Below are positions 44,801-53,148 of a DNA stretch of 64,000 bases, in pieces (positions within the stretch are counted from its first letter, which is position 1; every line of letters begins with the position of its first letter). The stretch is taken from positions 1-64,000 of the forward strand of contig CANMAI010000003.1 of NCBI GenBank assembly GCA_947495795.1. Direction: 5' to 3'. The notes beneath the pieces were generated by a model. It had not been told where the DNA came from, searched no databases, and worked only from the letters and a program-made list of their open reading frames with translations. The DNA is from an uncultured Paracoccaceae bacterium. Lineage in GTDB: Bacteria > Pseudomonadota > Alphaproteobacteria > Rhodobacterales > Rhodobacteraceae. The position numbers and the translations under genes were made by a program.

Positions 44801-45496
44801 AACGGTGTGGATACGGTGGATTACTCCGGGTCGGCAGACGGTGTGCAGTTCGTCATGGATAGCTCCAGCGTTCTGGGCATCGGCGGCGATGCGCAGGGTG
44901 ACCGTATACGCCTGATGGAAAACGCAATCGGCTCCAACCAGGACGATACGATCCGCGCCAACAACAGCAACAACCTGATCCAGGGAAATGCCGGTAACGA
45001 TGTTGTCGACGGTCTGAGCGGGAACGACAGGCTGTTCGGCGGTGCGGGCAACGATGTCCTCAGCGGTGGCAATGGCAACGACATGATCGTGGGCGGCAGT
45101 GGCAACGACTTCCTCAACGGTGGCAACAACAACGACACCATTGTGGGCGGCAGCGGCAACGATACGCTGATCGGCGGTGCAGGCGACGACAGGCTTGTTG
45201 CGGGTACCGGTGACGACATCCTGACCGGTGGCGGAAACGCGGATACGTTCGTTTTCGATGTCAGCAATGCTGCGGCTTCGCTCGGCAACGATACCGTCAC
45301 CGATTTCCAGAATGTCGACACGCTGGAGATTGAGGGACTGGGCGAAGACTTCGACGCCTTCTCCTTCATTCTGGACATCCAGCAGCAGCAGGCCAATGGC
45401 GTGGGTGGCGATGTCGTGATCGAACTGGCAACAGGCACGATCACTCTGGAGAACGTGAACTTCGAACTGGAAGCATCCAACTTCTTCCTGATCTGA
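41843..45496 (+). CDS. Large RTX calcium-binding repeat protein, probably type I secreted
   Basis: This 1217-residue acidic protein consists almost wholly of RTX-type glycine/aspartate nonapeptides (GGDGNDTL, GGAGDDEL and similar), which fold into calcium-binding beta-rolls. Four longer modules begin VDYSASGAGITVVMNN or a variant. It has no N-terminal signal. The C-terminal 80 residues (ADTFVFDVSNAAASLGNDTV to the hydrophobic end ASNFFLI) fit an ABC-type (type I) secretion signal. No catalytic domain is recognisable, so an adhesin, S-layer or biofilm role is more likely than a toxin. No type I secretion genes are in the window. Confidence 0.88.
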   Translation: MPTTPGDDELFGDADNNTISGGDGDDRIFGRAGNDTLNGDNGNDLLNGGEGDDILNGGDGDDNLRGGDGNDTLNGNDGNDRLFGGAGDDTLNGGNGNDVLMGDAGADALDGGGGIDTVDYSASGAGITVVMNNAQTLGIGGDAEGDTLRNFENLIGSAFDDTITGNNGTNVIKAGAGNDFIDSRDGSDDVFGEEGNDTIRIVNDNNRIIDGGAGNDTLIVTENDDLRNDTLVSIENIVLQITGRDDAIIRLNVEQIADLQSITFIPQNGNQFADIRVGAAGETEVDLSGIELIGFDPARDRFVVEGNDNIDEVLTASALDDIINGRGGNDTLRGFGGDDELNGGDGDDRVFGGASNDTLNGGNGADRLVGGGGNDRINAGDGNDALFGGDGDDDIRGENGNDTLDGGDGDDQLFGGDNNDLLLGGAGADIMEGGNGRDTVDYSASGAGITVVMNNRDVLGIGGDAEGDSLRNLENLIGSAFDDTITGNNGTNVINAGAGDDFIDSRDGSDDVFGEAGNDTIRIVNDNNRIIDGGAGNDTLLVTEADDLRNDTLVSIENIVLQITGRDDALIRVNAEQIADLQSIALALQNLNQFADIRISSDGETEVDLSGIELIDLDPALDRFIIEGDNDSEVLTASDLNDIINGRGGNDTLRGLGGDDELNGGDGNDTLDGGAGDDELRGDDGNDTLDGGAGDDELRGGNGNDTLDGGDGDDFLTGGNNNDLLLGSAGADIMDGSNGRDTVDYSASGAGITVVMNNRDVLGIGGDAEGDSLRNLENLRGSAFDDTITGNNGTNVINAGAGNDFIDSRDGSDDVFGEEGDDIIRIVNDNNRILDGGAGNDTLLVTQNDDLRNDTLVSIEIIALEVTGRNDVLIRLNGEQVENLQSLTFDLQQPNQFATIDIRGGEAVVIDVSDVDLTGFEATRDQFLIIGDGDSETLIASDLNDKIEANSGNDTIDGGAGDDELFGQNGRDVFISGAGADFMDGGNGVDTVDYSGSADGVQFVMDSSSVLGIGGDAQGDRIRLMENAIGSNQDDTIRANNSNNLIQGNAGNDVVDGLSGNDRLFGGAGNDVLSGGNGNDMIVGGSGNDFLNGGNNNDTIVGGSGNDTLIGGAGDDRLVAGTGDDILTGGGNADTFVFDVSNAAASLGNDTVTDFQNVDTLEIEGLGEDFDAFSFILDIQQQQANGVGGDVVIELATGTITLENVNFELEASNFFLI
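42194..44815 (+). repeat. Large in-frame tandem duplications within the RTX gene
   Basis: Module starts (GTGGATTACTCCGCGTCCGG and variants) lie at 42194, 43160, 44069 and, diverged, 44816. Spacings of 966, 909 and 747 bases are all multiples of three. The first three modules are nearly identical in nucleotide sequence over long stretches, which points to recent duplication or gene conversion. The fourth is older. The spacing varies because the number of nonapeptides between modules differs. Confidence 0.85.
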
Positions 45497-45588
45497 CGTC
45501 TGCCCGTTGATCGAGGGGCTACACAACAGGTCTGCCTGACAGACCGACAGTGGAGCCCCTTCGCAGGGCGGGGCCGATAAGAAGTGTG

Positions 45589-45615
45589 TGGCCGGGAAGA
45601 CGATCTTCCCGGCCA
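45589..45615 (+). terminator. Strong hairpin downstream of the RTX gene
   Basis: A perfect 12-bp stem (TGGCCGGGAAGA / TCTTCCCGGCCA) with a 3-base CGA loop lies about 90 bases past the RTX stop. It has no T tract. It probably ends the RTX transcript or blocks read-through toward the opposing tRNA-Gln gene. The rest of the 45497-45744 gap contains no gene. Confidence 0.6.
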
Positions 45616-45744
45616 TGCTCATTGGGCCTTCGAATGGGTGGCGTTTGGCGAGGCCTGTCAGGCGAACGCGTCGCCTCCCAATAGCCCGAAGTGCCGCGAC
45701 CGACAAATCGGGTATCGGTGACCGTGTCAGATAATCTGGAAGTT

Positions 45745-45818
45745 TGGCTGGGGAACCTGGATTCGAACCAGGACTAACAGAGTCAGAGTCTGCGGGTCTA
45801 CCGTTAACCTATTCCCCA
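45745..45818 (-). tRNA. tRNA-Gln (CTG anticodon)
   Basis: A 74-base cloverleaf on the minus strand includes an encoded CCA. The acceptor stem is TGGGGAA/TTCCCCA, the D arm contains GGTTAACGGTAGACC, the anticodon loop is CTCTGAC (anticodon CTG), and the T arm is CCTGGTTCGAATCCAGG. It reads CAG glutamine codons. Confidence 0.95.
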
Positions 45819-46064
45819 AGCGTTCCCCGACATAATCAAAGCCACAGCCAAGATCAAGCGGGGTTTGCACACGCAATTGCAGCAATTGTTCACGAACTTC
45901 ACAATTTGGCCATATTCATGAAAATCACCGTTACGTGAAGGAACGAATCTCCCGTCCCACCGTCTATCTCACAGGGTGCGGGAAGCGACTTTCGCGACAG
46001 GCAGAGAGCTTGTCCGCGCCCTGTTTGAGTGCCGATCCGGTACAGGCAGGAAAGGAATAACGTT

Positions 46065-46667
46065 ATGAAGAAACTCATTGCAGCCACGCTCCTTGCAGGC
46101 GGTTTTGCTACACCGCTGCTCGCGGGCAACGTGGAATTCGAGGCACCGCCAGAGCCAGCACTGGCACCCGTACCGGTGGCCTCCGTCCCGGTGGGTGTTG
46201 ACTGGACAGGCTTTTACGCCGGTGTTCAGGCAGGCTACGGCTTCGGTGAAGCCGACGGCGCTGCGGACAGCGACCTGGATGGAGCCTTTGGCGGTATCCA
46301 TGGTGGATACAACTATGATTTCGGTCAGTTCGTTCTGGGTACGGAGCTTGATCTCTCCGTTGCCGACCTGAGCCTTGATACAGGGGGTGAGATCGATCAA
46401 CTGGCCCGCCTGAAGCTACGCGGCGGGTTCGAGCTTGGCCGTGCGCTTATCTACGGGACAGGTGGTGCCGCCTATGCCAACGTGAACACCGCCGGAGGTG
46501 ACCTTTCCGACTACGGCTATTTCGTCGGTGCCGGGGTGGATTATCTGCTGACCAACAATATCGTGGCGGGTGTGGAATACCTCTACCACGACTTCCAGGA
46601 CATCGACGATTCAGGCATTGATGCCAATGTCAGCACGATCGGTGCGAAAGTATCCTGGAAATTCTGA
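46065..46667 (+). CDS. Small outer-membrane beta-barrel protein
   Basis: This 200-residue protein has a signal peptide (MKKLIAATLLAGGFATPLLA) and a Pro/Ala-rich linker. An eight-strand-type barrel follows, with alternating hydrophobic residues and glycines (VDWTGFYAGVQAGYGFGEAD, FELGRALIYGTGGAAYANV) and a terminal aromatic residue (GAKVSWKF), as needed for outer-membrane insertion. It resembles the Omp25/RopB-like porin-family proteins of alphaproteobacteria. The ATG at 46065 follows AAAGGAATAA. It is monocistronic and followed by a good terminator. The 245 bases upstream of it, after tRNA-Gln, hold no gene. Confidence 0.88.
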   Translation: MKKLIAATLLAGGFATPLLAGNVEFEAPPEPALAPVPVASVPVGVDWTGFYAGVQAGYGFGEADGAADSDLDGAFGGIHGGYNYDFGQFVLGTELDLSVADLSLDTGGEIDQLARLKLRGGFELGRALIYGTGGAAYANVNTAGGDLSDYGYFVGAGVDYLLTNNIVAGVEYLYHDFQDIDDSGIDANVSTIGAKVSWKF

Positions 46668-46701
46668 TCGCAGCTCCGGACAACCGGAATTGTACCATCA
46701 T

Positions 46702-46737
46702 CGCCCGCGCATCATGGATGTGCGGGCGGTATCTTTT
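46702..46737 (+). terminator. Rho-independent terminator of the beta-barrel gene
   Basis: An 11-bp stem with one G-U pair (CGCCCGCGCAT / ATGTGCGGGCG) and a 5-base loop is followed by TATCTTTTT, 35 bases after the stop codon. Confidence 0.75.
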
Positions 46738-46793
46738 TCAATGGGGCTGAAGGTCTGCTCGAAGACCGTGGACGGATCTGCTCCTCGGCTGCC

Positions 46794-47612
46794 TCAGTTC
46801 CCCTTTTCCAGAAGCGCATCCACCTCGCCGCCCGAGATACCGCCCAGAAGGCCGAAATCGCCGCGCGTGAACATGGCGTCCGCGGCATCGGCGATCAGCT
46901 TGTGCGTCGCCCGCGCAAGAGCGGAGCCGAGGGAGATGCGGGCGACACCGGCAGCCGCAAATTCGGACCTTGAAACCTTGGTAAACGGTCCGGCGGCCAG
47001 TGCGTTTACCGGACATGGAACGGCGGAGCAGATCCGCGCGATATCGGCCATGGAAGGCGGGATCGGCACGTAGATGCAATCCGCACCCGCTTCGGCATAG
47101 GCCTGCACGCGGCGCAGAGCCTCCTCGATATCATAGTGCCCGTTCATGATGCCGTCCGCCCGCGCAACCAGCACAAAATCGCGGGGCAGGGCGCGGGACG
47201 CGGCAACCGCTGCCTTGATCCGCTCCACCGCGAGTTCAGGTTCGTAAGGTTCTGTGCCCGGAAGGGCGGTGTCTTCGATGGAACATCCGGCAAGCCCGAC
47301 CTCGCAGGCCAATCGGATCGTCTCTGCCACGGTCTCAGGCGCATCGCCAAAGCCGTTCTCGAAATCGCCGGAAACGGGCAAGGGGGTGGCGGTAACCATC
47401 GCTTCGGCATGCGCCAGCGCCTCATCGCGGGACACGCGGCCCATATCGGTTCGCCCCAGCGTGAAGGCGTGCCCCGCTGACGTCGTGGCCAGCGCCTCTG
47501 CCCCCATCGCTGCCAGCATCCGGGCAGAGCCCAGATCCCATGCATTGGCCAGAACAAAGGGATCACCCGGTTTGTGCAGGGCCCGGAAGGCGGGGCCGGG
47601 ATCATGCGGCAT
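46794..47612 (-). CDS. Isocitrate lyase/PEP mutase family protein
   Basis: This 272-residue TIM-barrel protein of the PEP mutase/isocitrate lyase superfamily has the magnesium-binding motif SGDFENGFGD and the SIEDTALPG block. The longer lid region and KKCGH motif of true isocitrate lyase are absent, so it is a small carbon-carbon lyase or hydrolase of uncertain substrate (oxaloacetate or methylisocitrate-like). The ATG at 47612 has GAGGAGAT upstream and overlaps the aminotransferase gene by 11 bases. Confidence 0.85.
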   Translation of the reverse strand: MPHDPGPAFRALHKPGDPFVLANAWDLGSARMLAAMGAEALATTSAGHAFTLGRTDMGRVSRDEALAHAEAMVTATPLPVSGDFENGFGDAPETVAETIRLACEVGLAGCSIEDTALPGTEPYEPELAVERIKAAVAASRALPRDFVLVARADGIMNGHYDIEEALRRVQAYAEAGADCIYVPIPPSMADIARICSAVPCPVNALAAGPFTKVSRSEFAAAGVARISLGSALARATHKLIADAADAMFTRGDFGLLGGISGGEVDALLEKGN

Positions 47613-48777
47613 CTCGTATCTCCTCTGCAAAGCGCGCCAATGTGCGAAGCGCTGTCTCTAAAGTGCAGGCATCCCGGGTCAGCGCAATTCGCAAATGCCC
47701 CGCTGCCGCAGCGCCAAAGCTTTCGCCCGGCATCACGGCAATGTCGTGTGCATCAATCAGGCGCGCTGCAAACTCCCGGCCAGACATGGCCGTGCTGCGG
47801 ATATCCAGCATCACATACATAGCCCCCGCCGACGGCACCGCAGTGATGCCATTGAACCCGGCCACAACCTTCAACGCCAGATCGCGGCGGGCGCGGTAGG
47901 TGGCTGTCAGCTCCGCCTCGATCCCATCGCCCTCGACCAGCGCAACAACGGCCGCATCCTGAATATAGCCCGGCACGCCGTAGGTTGTGTTCGTCGCCAG
48001 ATTGGCGAGATGCGAGACTATCCCGGCAGGCCCAACCACCCAGCCAAGGCGGCTGCCCGTCATCACATGGCTCTTGGAAAGCGAGCCGACCACCAATGTG
48101 CGCTCCGCCATTTCGGGCAGTGCGCGCATCGAGATATGCGCACCTTCCCAGACCTGCCCGTCATAAACTTCATCCGAAATCACCCAGAGATCCCGCGCCT
48201 TCGCAAAACCTGCAAGCGTGTTCATTGTGGCCGCAGAATAGACAACGCCGGTAGGATTGTTGGGTGTGTTCATCAACAGCACCTTCGCCTCCGGTGCGCT
48301 CTCCAGATCGCGCATTTCCGGCTGGAAACCGGCCTCTGGCCGTGCTGCGATACTGTGGGAAATGCCGGAGGCCGCGCGGATTGTGCCGGGATAGGTGGCG
48401 TAATGCGGATCAATGAAAAGCGCTGTGTCGCCCGGATCGAGCGTTGCCATGAAACTGCCGAAGAGCCCGGCCTGCCCGCCGGGTGTAACGAGCACATTCT
48501 CACGGTGCGTCGGCACGCCTGTCCGCGCTTCCACCCGCGCTGCAATCGCATCCCGCAGCGCGGGGATCCCGGCCACATCGGCATAGCCCGTGTGTCCGCC
48601 CCGCGCGCTCCCGATCATCTCATCAAGGATCAGATCGGGCGTAATCCTGTCATGGTCGCCCACGGTCAGATCCAGCACAGTCTGCCCTGCCCGCCGCATA
48701 TCCCGCGCAGCATAAAGGATCTCCCACCCGTCAGAGCCTGCCGCATTCAGCGTGGAAATTCGCTTTGATGCCTTCAT
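47602..48777 (-). CDS. PLP-dependent aminotransferase (class I/II)
   Basis: This 391-residue fold-type I aminotransferase has the NTPNNPTG substrate/cofactor loop (about residues 164-171), ISDEVYDGQVW, the PLP lysine in GSLSKSHVMTGSRLGW (about 230-245) and a C-terminal LRIALT with the carboxylate-binding arginine. The amino donor and acceptor are not predictable. The ATG at 48777 overlaps the MmcQ/YjbR stop as ATGA. With the PEP mutase-like gene and the MmcQ gene it forms a three-gene operon. Confidence 0.9.
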   Translation of the reverse strand: MKASKRISTLNAAGSDGWEILYAARDMRRAGQTVLDLTVGDHDRITPDLILDEMIGSARGGHTGYADVAGIPALRDAIAARVEARTGVPTHRENVLVTPGGQAGLFGSFMATLDPGDTALFIDPHYATYPGTIRAASGISHSIAARPEAGFQPEMRDLESAPEAKVLLMNTPNNPTGVVYSAATMNTLAGFAKARDLWVISDEVYDGQVWEGAHISMRALPEMAERTLVVGSLSKSHVMTGSRLGWVVGPAGIVSHLANLATNTTYGVPGYIQDAAVVALVEGDGIEAELTATYRARRDLALKVVAGFNGITAVPSAGAMYVMLDIRSTAMSGREFAARLIDAHDIAVMPGESFGAAAAGHLRIALTRDACTLETALRTLARFAEEIRDAA

Positions 48778-49109
48778 TTCAATGCCTCCTGCGCAGCCTT
48801 GGGCAGCCCTGCCTTCACGGTCTCGTAAGATGTCTCCAGCCGCGCTTCGAGATCGCCCCGCTCCATATCCGCAGGCAGCGAGATCCAGCCACCACGCGGC
48901 AGATGCGGGGCGCGTGTTGCCACACCGATCTCGATCAGGAACTCCGCCGTTTCCACATCCGCGCATTTCAGCGTCACCCGATGTTTCTGATCGGCATAGA
49001 TCGCGTAAACCTTGCCGCCGATCTTGTAGACATGCGCCCCCATCCACTGGATCACGCGTGTCGTACCAGCCAGGGCCATGCAGTGGGCCTCTATCTCTTC
49101 CGGGTTCAT
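48774..49109 (-). CDS. MmcQ/YjbR family protein
   Basis: This 111-residue protein of the MmcQ/YjbR family (CyaY-like fold, often labelled DNA-binding) has the motif YKIGGKVYAIYADQ at about residues 27-40. Its biochemical role is not established. It is the first gene of a three-gene operon with the aminotransferase. Confidence 0.82.
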   Translation of the reverse strand: MNPEEIEAHCMALAGTTRVIQWMGAHVYKIGGKVYAIYADQKHRVTLKCADVETAEFLIEIGVATRAPHLPRGGWISLPADMERGDLEARLETSYETVKAGLPKAAQEALK

Positions 49110-49320
49110 GGCCGCAGCTTGGCCGAGCCCCGCGCAAGAGACAACTTGCTTTTTGTGATGGCGCCCATCATAAAGCCCTTATGAAACGCTTCGCCATCTG
49201 CACTGGTATTTGCATTATCTGCTGACATATCGTCCGCGGCGCGTCTCTGTGTTTCCAATCTGAAATCAAAATGCTAGGTCGCCCGCGGGAGAGCTTTCTC
49301 TGACACCCGATGGGACGAAC

Positions 49321-50712
49321 ATGACCGAGATCACCCTCTACAACACTGCCAAGCGTCGCGACGAGACGCTGAAACCGCTGAAGGATGGCGAGGTCTCGCT
49401 CTATCTCTGCGGGCCGACGGTCTATGACCGCGCCCATCTCGGCAATGCGCGGCCCGCGGTGGTCTTCGATGTGCTCTACCGCCTGTTGCAGCACACATAT
49501 CCCGACCGGCAGATCAAATATGTCCGCAACATCACGGATGTGGACGACAAGATCAACGAGACCGCGCGCGCGCGAAAGGCGGCGGGCGATCCCCGCAGCG
49601 TAGAGGATCTGATTGCCGAGCGGACGGAAGAAACCGTGGGCTGGTACCGCGAGGACATGGCCGCCCTCGGCAATCTGTCGCCCTGGCAGGAGCCGCGGGC
49701 AACCGCCTATATCCCCCAGATGGTGGAGATGATCGAGGCCCTCATCGCGAAAGGCGCGGCCTATGAGGCCGAGGGGCATGTCCTCTTCAACGTCGATGCG
49801 TACGAGCATTACGGCCAGCTGTCCGGCCGCAGCACCGACGACATGATCGCCGGAGCCCGTGTGGAGGTTGCGCCGTACAAGAAGAACCCGATGGATTTCG
49901 TCCTCTGGAAACCGTCGGACGCTGAAACACCCGGCTGGGAAAGCCCGTGGGGCAGAGGGCGTCCCGGCTGGCACATAGAGTGCTCCGCCATGTCCAAGGC
50001 CCTCCTTGGCGAGCGGTTCGACATCCACGGCGGCGGCATAGATCTCCAGTTCCCGCATCATGAGAATGAGATCGCGCAATCGAAATGCCTCTGCGGCGAA
50101 GACAGTTTTGCGAACATCTGGATGCACAACGAGATGCTCCAGGTCGAGGGCAAGAAGATGTCCAAATCTCTGGGCAACTTCTTCACCGTCCGCGATCTGC
50201 TGGACAAAGGCGTCCCCGGTGAAGTGATCCGCTACGTCTTTCTGATGACGCACTACGCCAAACCGATGGATTGGACGGAGGAGAAAGCGCGCCAAGCTGA
50301 AGCTGCTCTCCGCAAGTGGGGTGCGCTGACAGAGGGCATCGAGCCCTCTGCCACCGCCGCGTCCGTAGAGGACGCGCTGGCCGATGATCTCAACACGCCC
50401 GCTGCGCTCAGTGCGCTCCACGCTCTGGCGTCTGCTGGAGATTTGGCGGGGCTTAAGGGTTCAGCACGAATGCTCGGCCTTTTGGCAGACGAGTTTGGCC
50501 AATGGCGTGAAGTGGATATAGATACATCCTCCCAAATTGAAGCCCTTCTTGCCGCCCGCATTGATGCGCGGGAAGCAAAGGATTTCGTGCGCGCCGATGC
50601 CATCCGGGATGCGTTCGTTGCTGCGGGGGTCGAAGTGAAAGATAGCGCAGAGGGCACCACATGGTCCCTCAAAGCTGGATTTGACCCGTCCAAGCTTGAG
50701 GATGTCTTATGA
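49321..50712 (+). CDS. cysS: Cysteinyl-tRNA synthetase
   Basis: This 463-residue class I synthetase attaches cysteine to tRNA-Cys. The N-terminal zinc/substrate cysteine is in [10 protein letters not shown] (Cys29), followed by the HIGH-equivalent HLGN. The region [20 protein letters not shown] and the zinc site around [10 protein letters not shown] are present, and [11 protein letters not shown] is the KMSKS loop. Length is normal. The ATG at 49321 starts the conserved N-terminus ([15 protein letters not shown]). Confidence 0.96.
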   Translation: MTEITLYNTAKRRDETLKPLKDGEVSLYLCGPTVYDRAHLGNARPAVVFDVLYRLLQHTYPDRQIKYVRNITDVDDKINETARARKAAGDPRSVEDLIAERTEETVGWYREDMAALGNLSPWQEPRATAYIPQMVEMIEALIAKGAAYEAEGHVLFNVDAYEHYGQLSGRSTDDMIAGARVEVAPYKKNPMDFVLWKPSDAETPGWESPWGRGRPGWHIECSAMSKALLGERFDIHGGGIDLQFPHHENEIAQSKCLCGEDSFANIWMHNEMLQVEGKKMSKSLGNFFTVRDLLDKGVPGEVIRYVFLMTHYAKPMDWTEEKARQAEAALRKWGALTEGIEPSATAASVEDALADDLNTPAALSALHALASAGDLAGLKGSARMLGLLADEFGQWREVDIDTSSQIEALLAARIDAREAKDFVRADAIRDAFVAAGVEVKDSAEGTTWSLKAGFDPSKLEDVL

Positions 50713-50720
50713 ACCTCTCC

Positions 50721-50742
50721 ATTCATCTTTCCGAAAATATCC
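50721..50742. repeat. Half-site related to the 8.3-kb inverted repeat
   Basis: The stretch with TCATCTTTCCGAAAATATCC lies in the short gap between cysS and cimA. It resembles the right arm at 8432-8455 (TCATCTTATGTCTGAAAATA then TCCC). It may be a dispersed intergenic motif of this genome. Confidence 0.5.
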
Positions 50743-50782
50743 AAACACACCGTTGCACCACGCACCGCGCTTGGAGGTGTAA

Positions 50783-52405
50783 ATGACCCGCGAACACCTC
50801 TCCCTGTTCGACACAACGCTCCGCGATGGCCAGCAGACGCAGGGCGTCGATTTCTCGCTGGATGACAAATTGCGCATCACCAAGGCCCTCGATGCCCTCG
50901 GTCTCGATTATATCGAGGGCGGCTGGCCGGGTGCCAACCCGACGGACAGTGACTTCTTCGCGCAGGTCCCCGAAACCCGCGCCACCTTCACCGCCTTCGG
51001 GATGACCAAGCGCGCCGGGCGGTCGGCGGCCAATGACGACGTGCTGGCGGAGGTGATCAATGCGGGCACGCCTGCCGTCTGCCTCGTCGGCAAGACGCAT
51101 GATTTCCATGTCACCAAGGCGCTCGGCATCACGCTGGAGGAGAACCTCGAGAATATCTCCGCCTCTTTCCTGCATCTGAAGGAACAAAACCGCGAAGCCC
51201 TTTTCGACTGCGAACATTTCTTCGACGGTTTCAAATCAAACCCCGACTACGCAATCGCCACCGCGAAGGCCGCCTATGATGCAGGGGCCCGCTGGATCGT
51301 TCTTTGCGACACCAATGGCGGCGCGCTGCCGCATGATGTGCGCAAGGCCGTCAGGGCCGTGATCGAAGCCGGCATTCCGGGCAAGAACGTCGGCATCCAT
51401 ACGCATGACGATACGGGCAATGCCGTCGCCAATTCCCTTGTGGCCGTCGCCGCCGGTGCGCGCCAGATCCAGGGCACGCTCAACGGGCTTGGAGAGCGTT
51501 GCGGCAACGCCAATCTTGTCACGCTGATCCCGACGCTTCTTCTGAAAGAGCCCTATGCCAGCCAGTTCGAGATCGGTGTGAGCGAGGACAATCTGAAGAC
51601 CCTCACCCAGACCTCCCGCATGGTGGACGATATCCTGAACCGCGTCCCGAACGCTCACGCACCTTATGTCGGGGCCTCGGCCTTCACGCATAAATCCGGC
51701 CTTCATGCCTCTGCCATCCTGAAGGATCCGGCAACATACGAGCACATTCCCCCCGAAGCCGTTGGCAACGCCCGCTTCATCCCGATGTCCAATCAGGCAG
51801 GCCAATCCAACCTTCGCAAGCGCCTTTCCGAAGCCGGGCTGCAAACCGAACAGGGCGATCCACGCCTCGCCGCGATCCTTACGGACGTTAAGGAACGCGA
51901 GGATCGCGGCTACGCCTATGATAGTGCGGCCGCCAGCTTCGAACTGATCGCCCGCCGCCATCTCGGCGCGCTCCCCCGGTTCTTTGATGTGGAGCGCTAC
52001 AAGGTGACGGTGGAACGTCGCACCAATGCCAAGGGCGAGATGATCACGCTCTCCGAAGCGATGGTGAAAGTGGCGATTGGCGCGGAAACCTTCATGTCTG
52101 TTTCCGAAAGCATGGATGCTGTGGGCAATGATCAGGGCCCCGTCAACGCGCTCTCCCGCGCGCTGGCCAAGGATCTTGGCCCTTATCAGAGCCATATAGA
52201 AGATATAGATCTCGTGGATTTCAAGGTGCGCATCACCAATGGCGGAACAGAAGCGGTAACCCGTGTGCTGATCGACAGTCAGGACGGGCAGGGCAGGCGC
52301 TGGTCCACCGTCGGGGTTTCCGCCAACATAGTCGATGCCAGCTTTCAGGCGCTGATCGACGCCATCACATGGAAGCTGATCCGTGATGGCGCGGTGCCCG
52401 CATGA
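50783..52405 (+). CDS. cimA: Citramalate synthase
   Basis: This 540-residue enzyme condenses pyruvate and acetyl-CoA to (R)-citramalate for isoleucine synthesis. The N-terminal HMGL-like barrel shows DTTLRDGQQTQGVDF, the metal-binding GIHTHDDTGNAVANS and LNGLGERCGNANL. The C-terminal part (about 395-530) is the LeuA-type regulatory domain, so feedback control by isoleucine is likely. Length and the HTHDD signature fit CimA and not LeuA. A GGAGG site lies 7 bases upstream of the ATG. It is coupled to the methyltransferase gene by a 4-base overlap. Confidence 0.93.
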   Translation: MTREHLSLFDTTLRDGQQTQGVDFSLDDKLRITKALDALGLDYIEGGWPGANPTDSDFFAQVPETRATFTAFGMTKRAGRSAANDDVLAEVINAGTPAVCLVGKTHDFHVTKALGITLEENLENISASFLHLKEQNREALFDCEHFFDGFKSNPDYAIATAKAAYDAGARWIVLCDTNGGALPHDVRKAVRAVIEAGIPGKNVGIHTHDDTGNAVANSLVAVAAGARQIQGTLNGLGERCGNANLVTLIPTLLLKEPYASQFEIGVSEDNLKTLTQTSRMVDDILNRVPNAHAPYVGASAFTHKSGLHASAILKDPATYEHIPPEAVGNARFIPMSNQAGQSNLRKRLSEAGLQTEQGDPRLAAILTDVKEREDRGYAYDSAAASFELIARRHLGALPRFFDVERYKVTVERRTNAKGEMITLSEAMVKVAIGAETFMSVSESMDAVGNDQGPVNALSRALAKDLGPYQSHIEDIDLVDFKVRITNGGTEAVTRVLIDSQDGQGRRWSTVGVSANIVDASFQALIDAITWKLIRDGAVPA

Positions 52406-53148
52406 GCGAGCAGGAGGCCTTTCAGACACTGCACAAGGGCCTCCTTCGCGAGGCCCCGGGCTCTGATGTCTCCACTTTGAAAGCACTCGGCCTTACAGGT
52501 CTTTCCGGCCCGATCCGCATTGCCGATATGGGCTGCGGGCCGGGCGCTGCGGCCCTGATGGCGCTGCAGGCCTTCCCCGAGGCGGAGGTGCTGGCGATAG
52601 ATCACCACCAGCCCTATCTCGAAACGCTGCAAACCCGCGCCCACGCCGCCGGACTTGCCCGCAGGCTGGAAACACGCGCGGCGAGCATGGCCGATCCCGG
52701 CATCAGCCCCTCCACGCTCGATCTGATCCTGTGTGAGGGAGCGCTTTACTTCCTCGGCGTCGAAGCAGGGCTGAAACGCTGGGCGCCACTTCTCAAACCG
52801 GGCGGTGTGGTTGCCTTTTCGGAAGCCGTCTGGATCACACCGGAGCCGCCCGAAGAAGCCAGGCTCTTTTGGATGGAATACCCCGATATGACGAACCGCA
52901 AGGGCGTGCGCCAGCGCATTGCTGCAGCTGGCTACACGCTGGTTGATGAGTTCGTGCAGCCGCTGGAGGACTGGCGCGTCTATCTCGGCCCCCTGGGCGC
53001 ACGGGCCGAGGCGCTGCGCCCCGGTGCGGATGAGACCATGCGGAAGGTGCTGGACGGGGCGGAGCAGGAAACAAAGCTCTTCGAGCGGCACGGCGACGCC
53101 TATGCATACGCGTATTTCATCGTCCGCCCGGCGGACGCCCGGCCGTGA
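52402..53148 (+). CDS. SAM-dependent methyltransferase
   Basis: This 248-residue class I methyltransferase has motif I IADMGCGPGAAALMAL (about residues 39-54), the acidic loop VLAIDHHQPYL and motif IV LDLILCEGALYFL. It resembles methyltransferase domain 11/25 proteins acting on small molecules. It lies between cimA and the squalene/phytoene synthase-like gene with 4-base overlaps at both ends. The target is unknown. Confidence 0.85.
   Translation: MSEQEAFQTLHKGLLREAPGSDVSTLKALGLTGLSGPIRIADMGCGPGAAALMALQAFPEAEVLAIDHHQPYLETLQTRAHAAGLARRLETRAASMADPGISPSTLDLILCEGALYFLGVEAGLKRWAPLLKPGGVVAFSEAVWITPEPPEEARLFWMEYPDMTNRKGVRQRIAAAGYTLVDEFVQPLEDWRVYLGPLGARAEALRPGADETMRKVLDGAEQETKLFERHGDAYAYAYFIVRPADARP

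Noticed and set aside
41843-45496. Regular repeats as a possible CRISPR array
   Set aside because: The repeats are in-frame RTX nonapeptide codons of variable spacing, with no unique spacers of constant length and no cas genes.
41843-45496. RTX cytotoxin
   Set aside because: There is no hydrophobic pore-forming N-terminal region, no acylation gene and no catalytic domain, only repeats and a secretion-type C-terminus.
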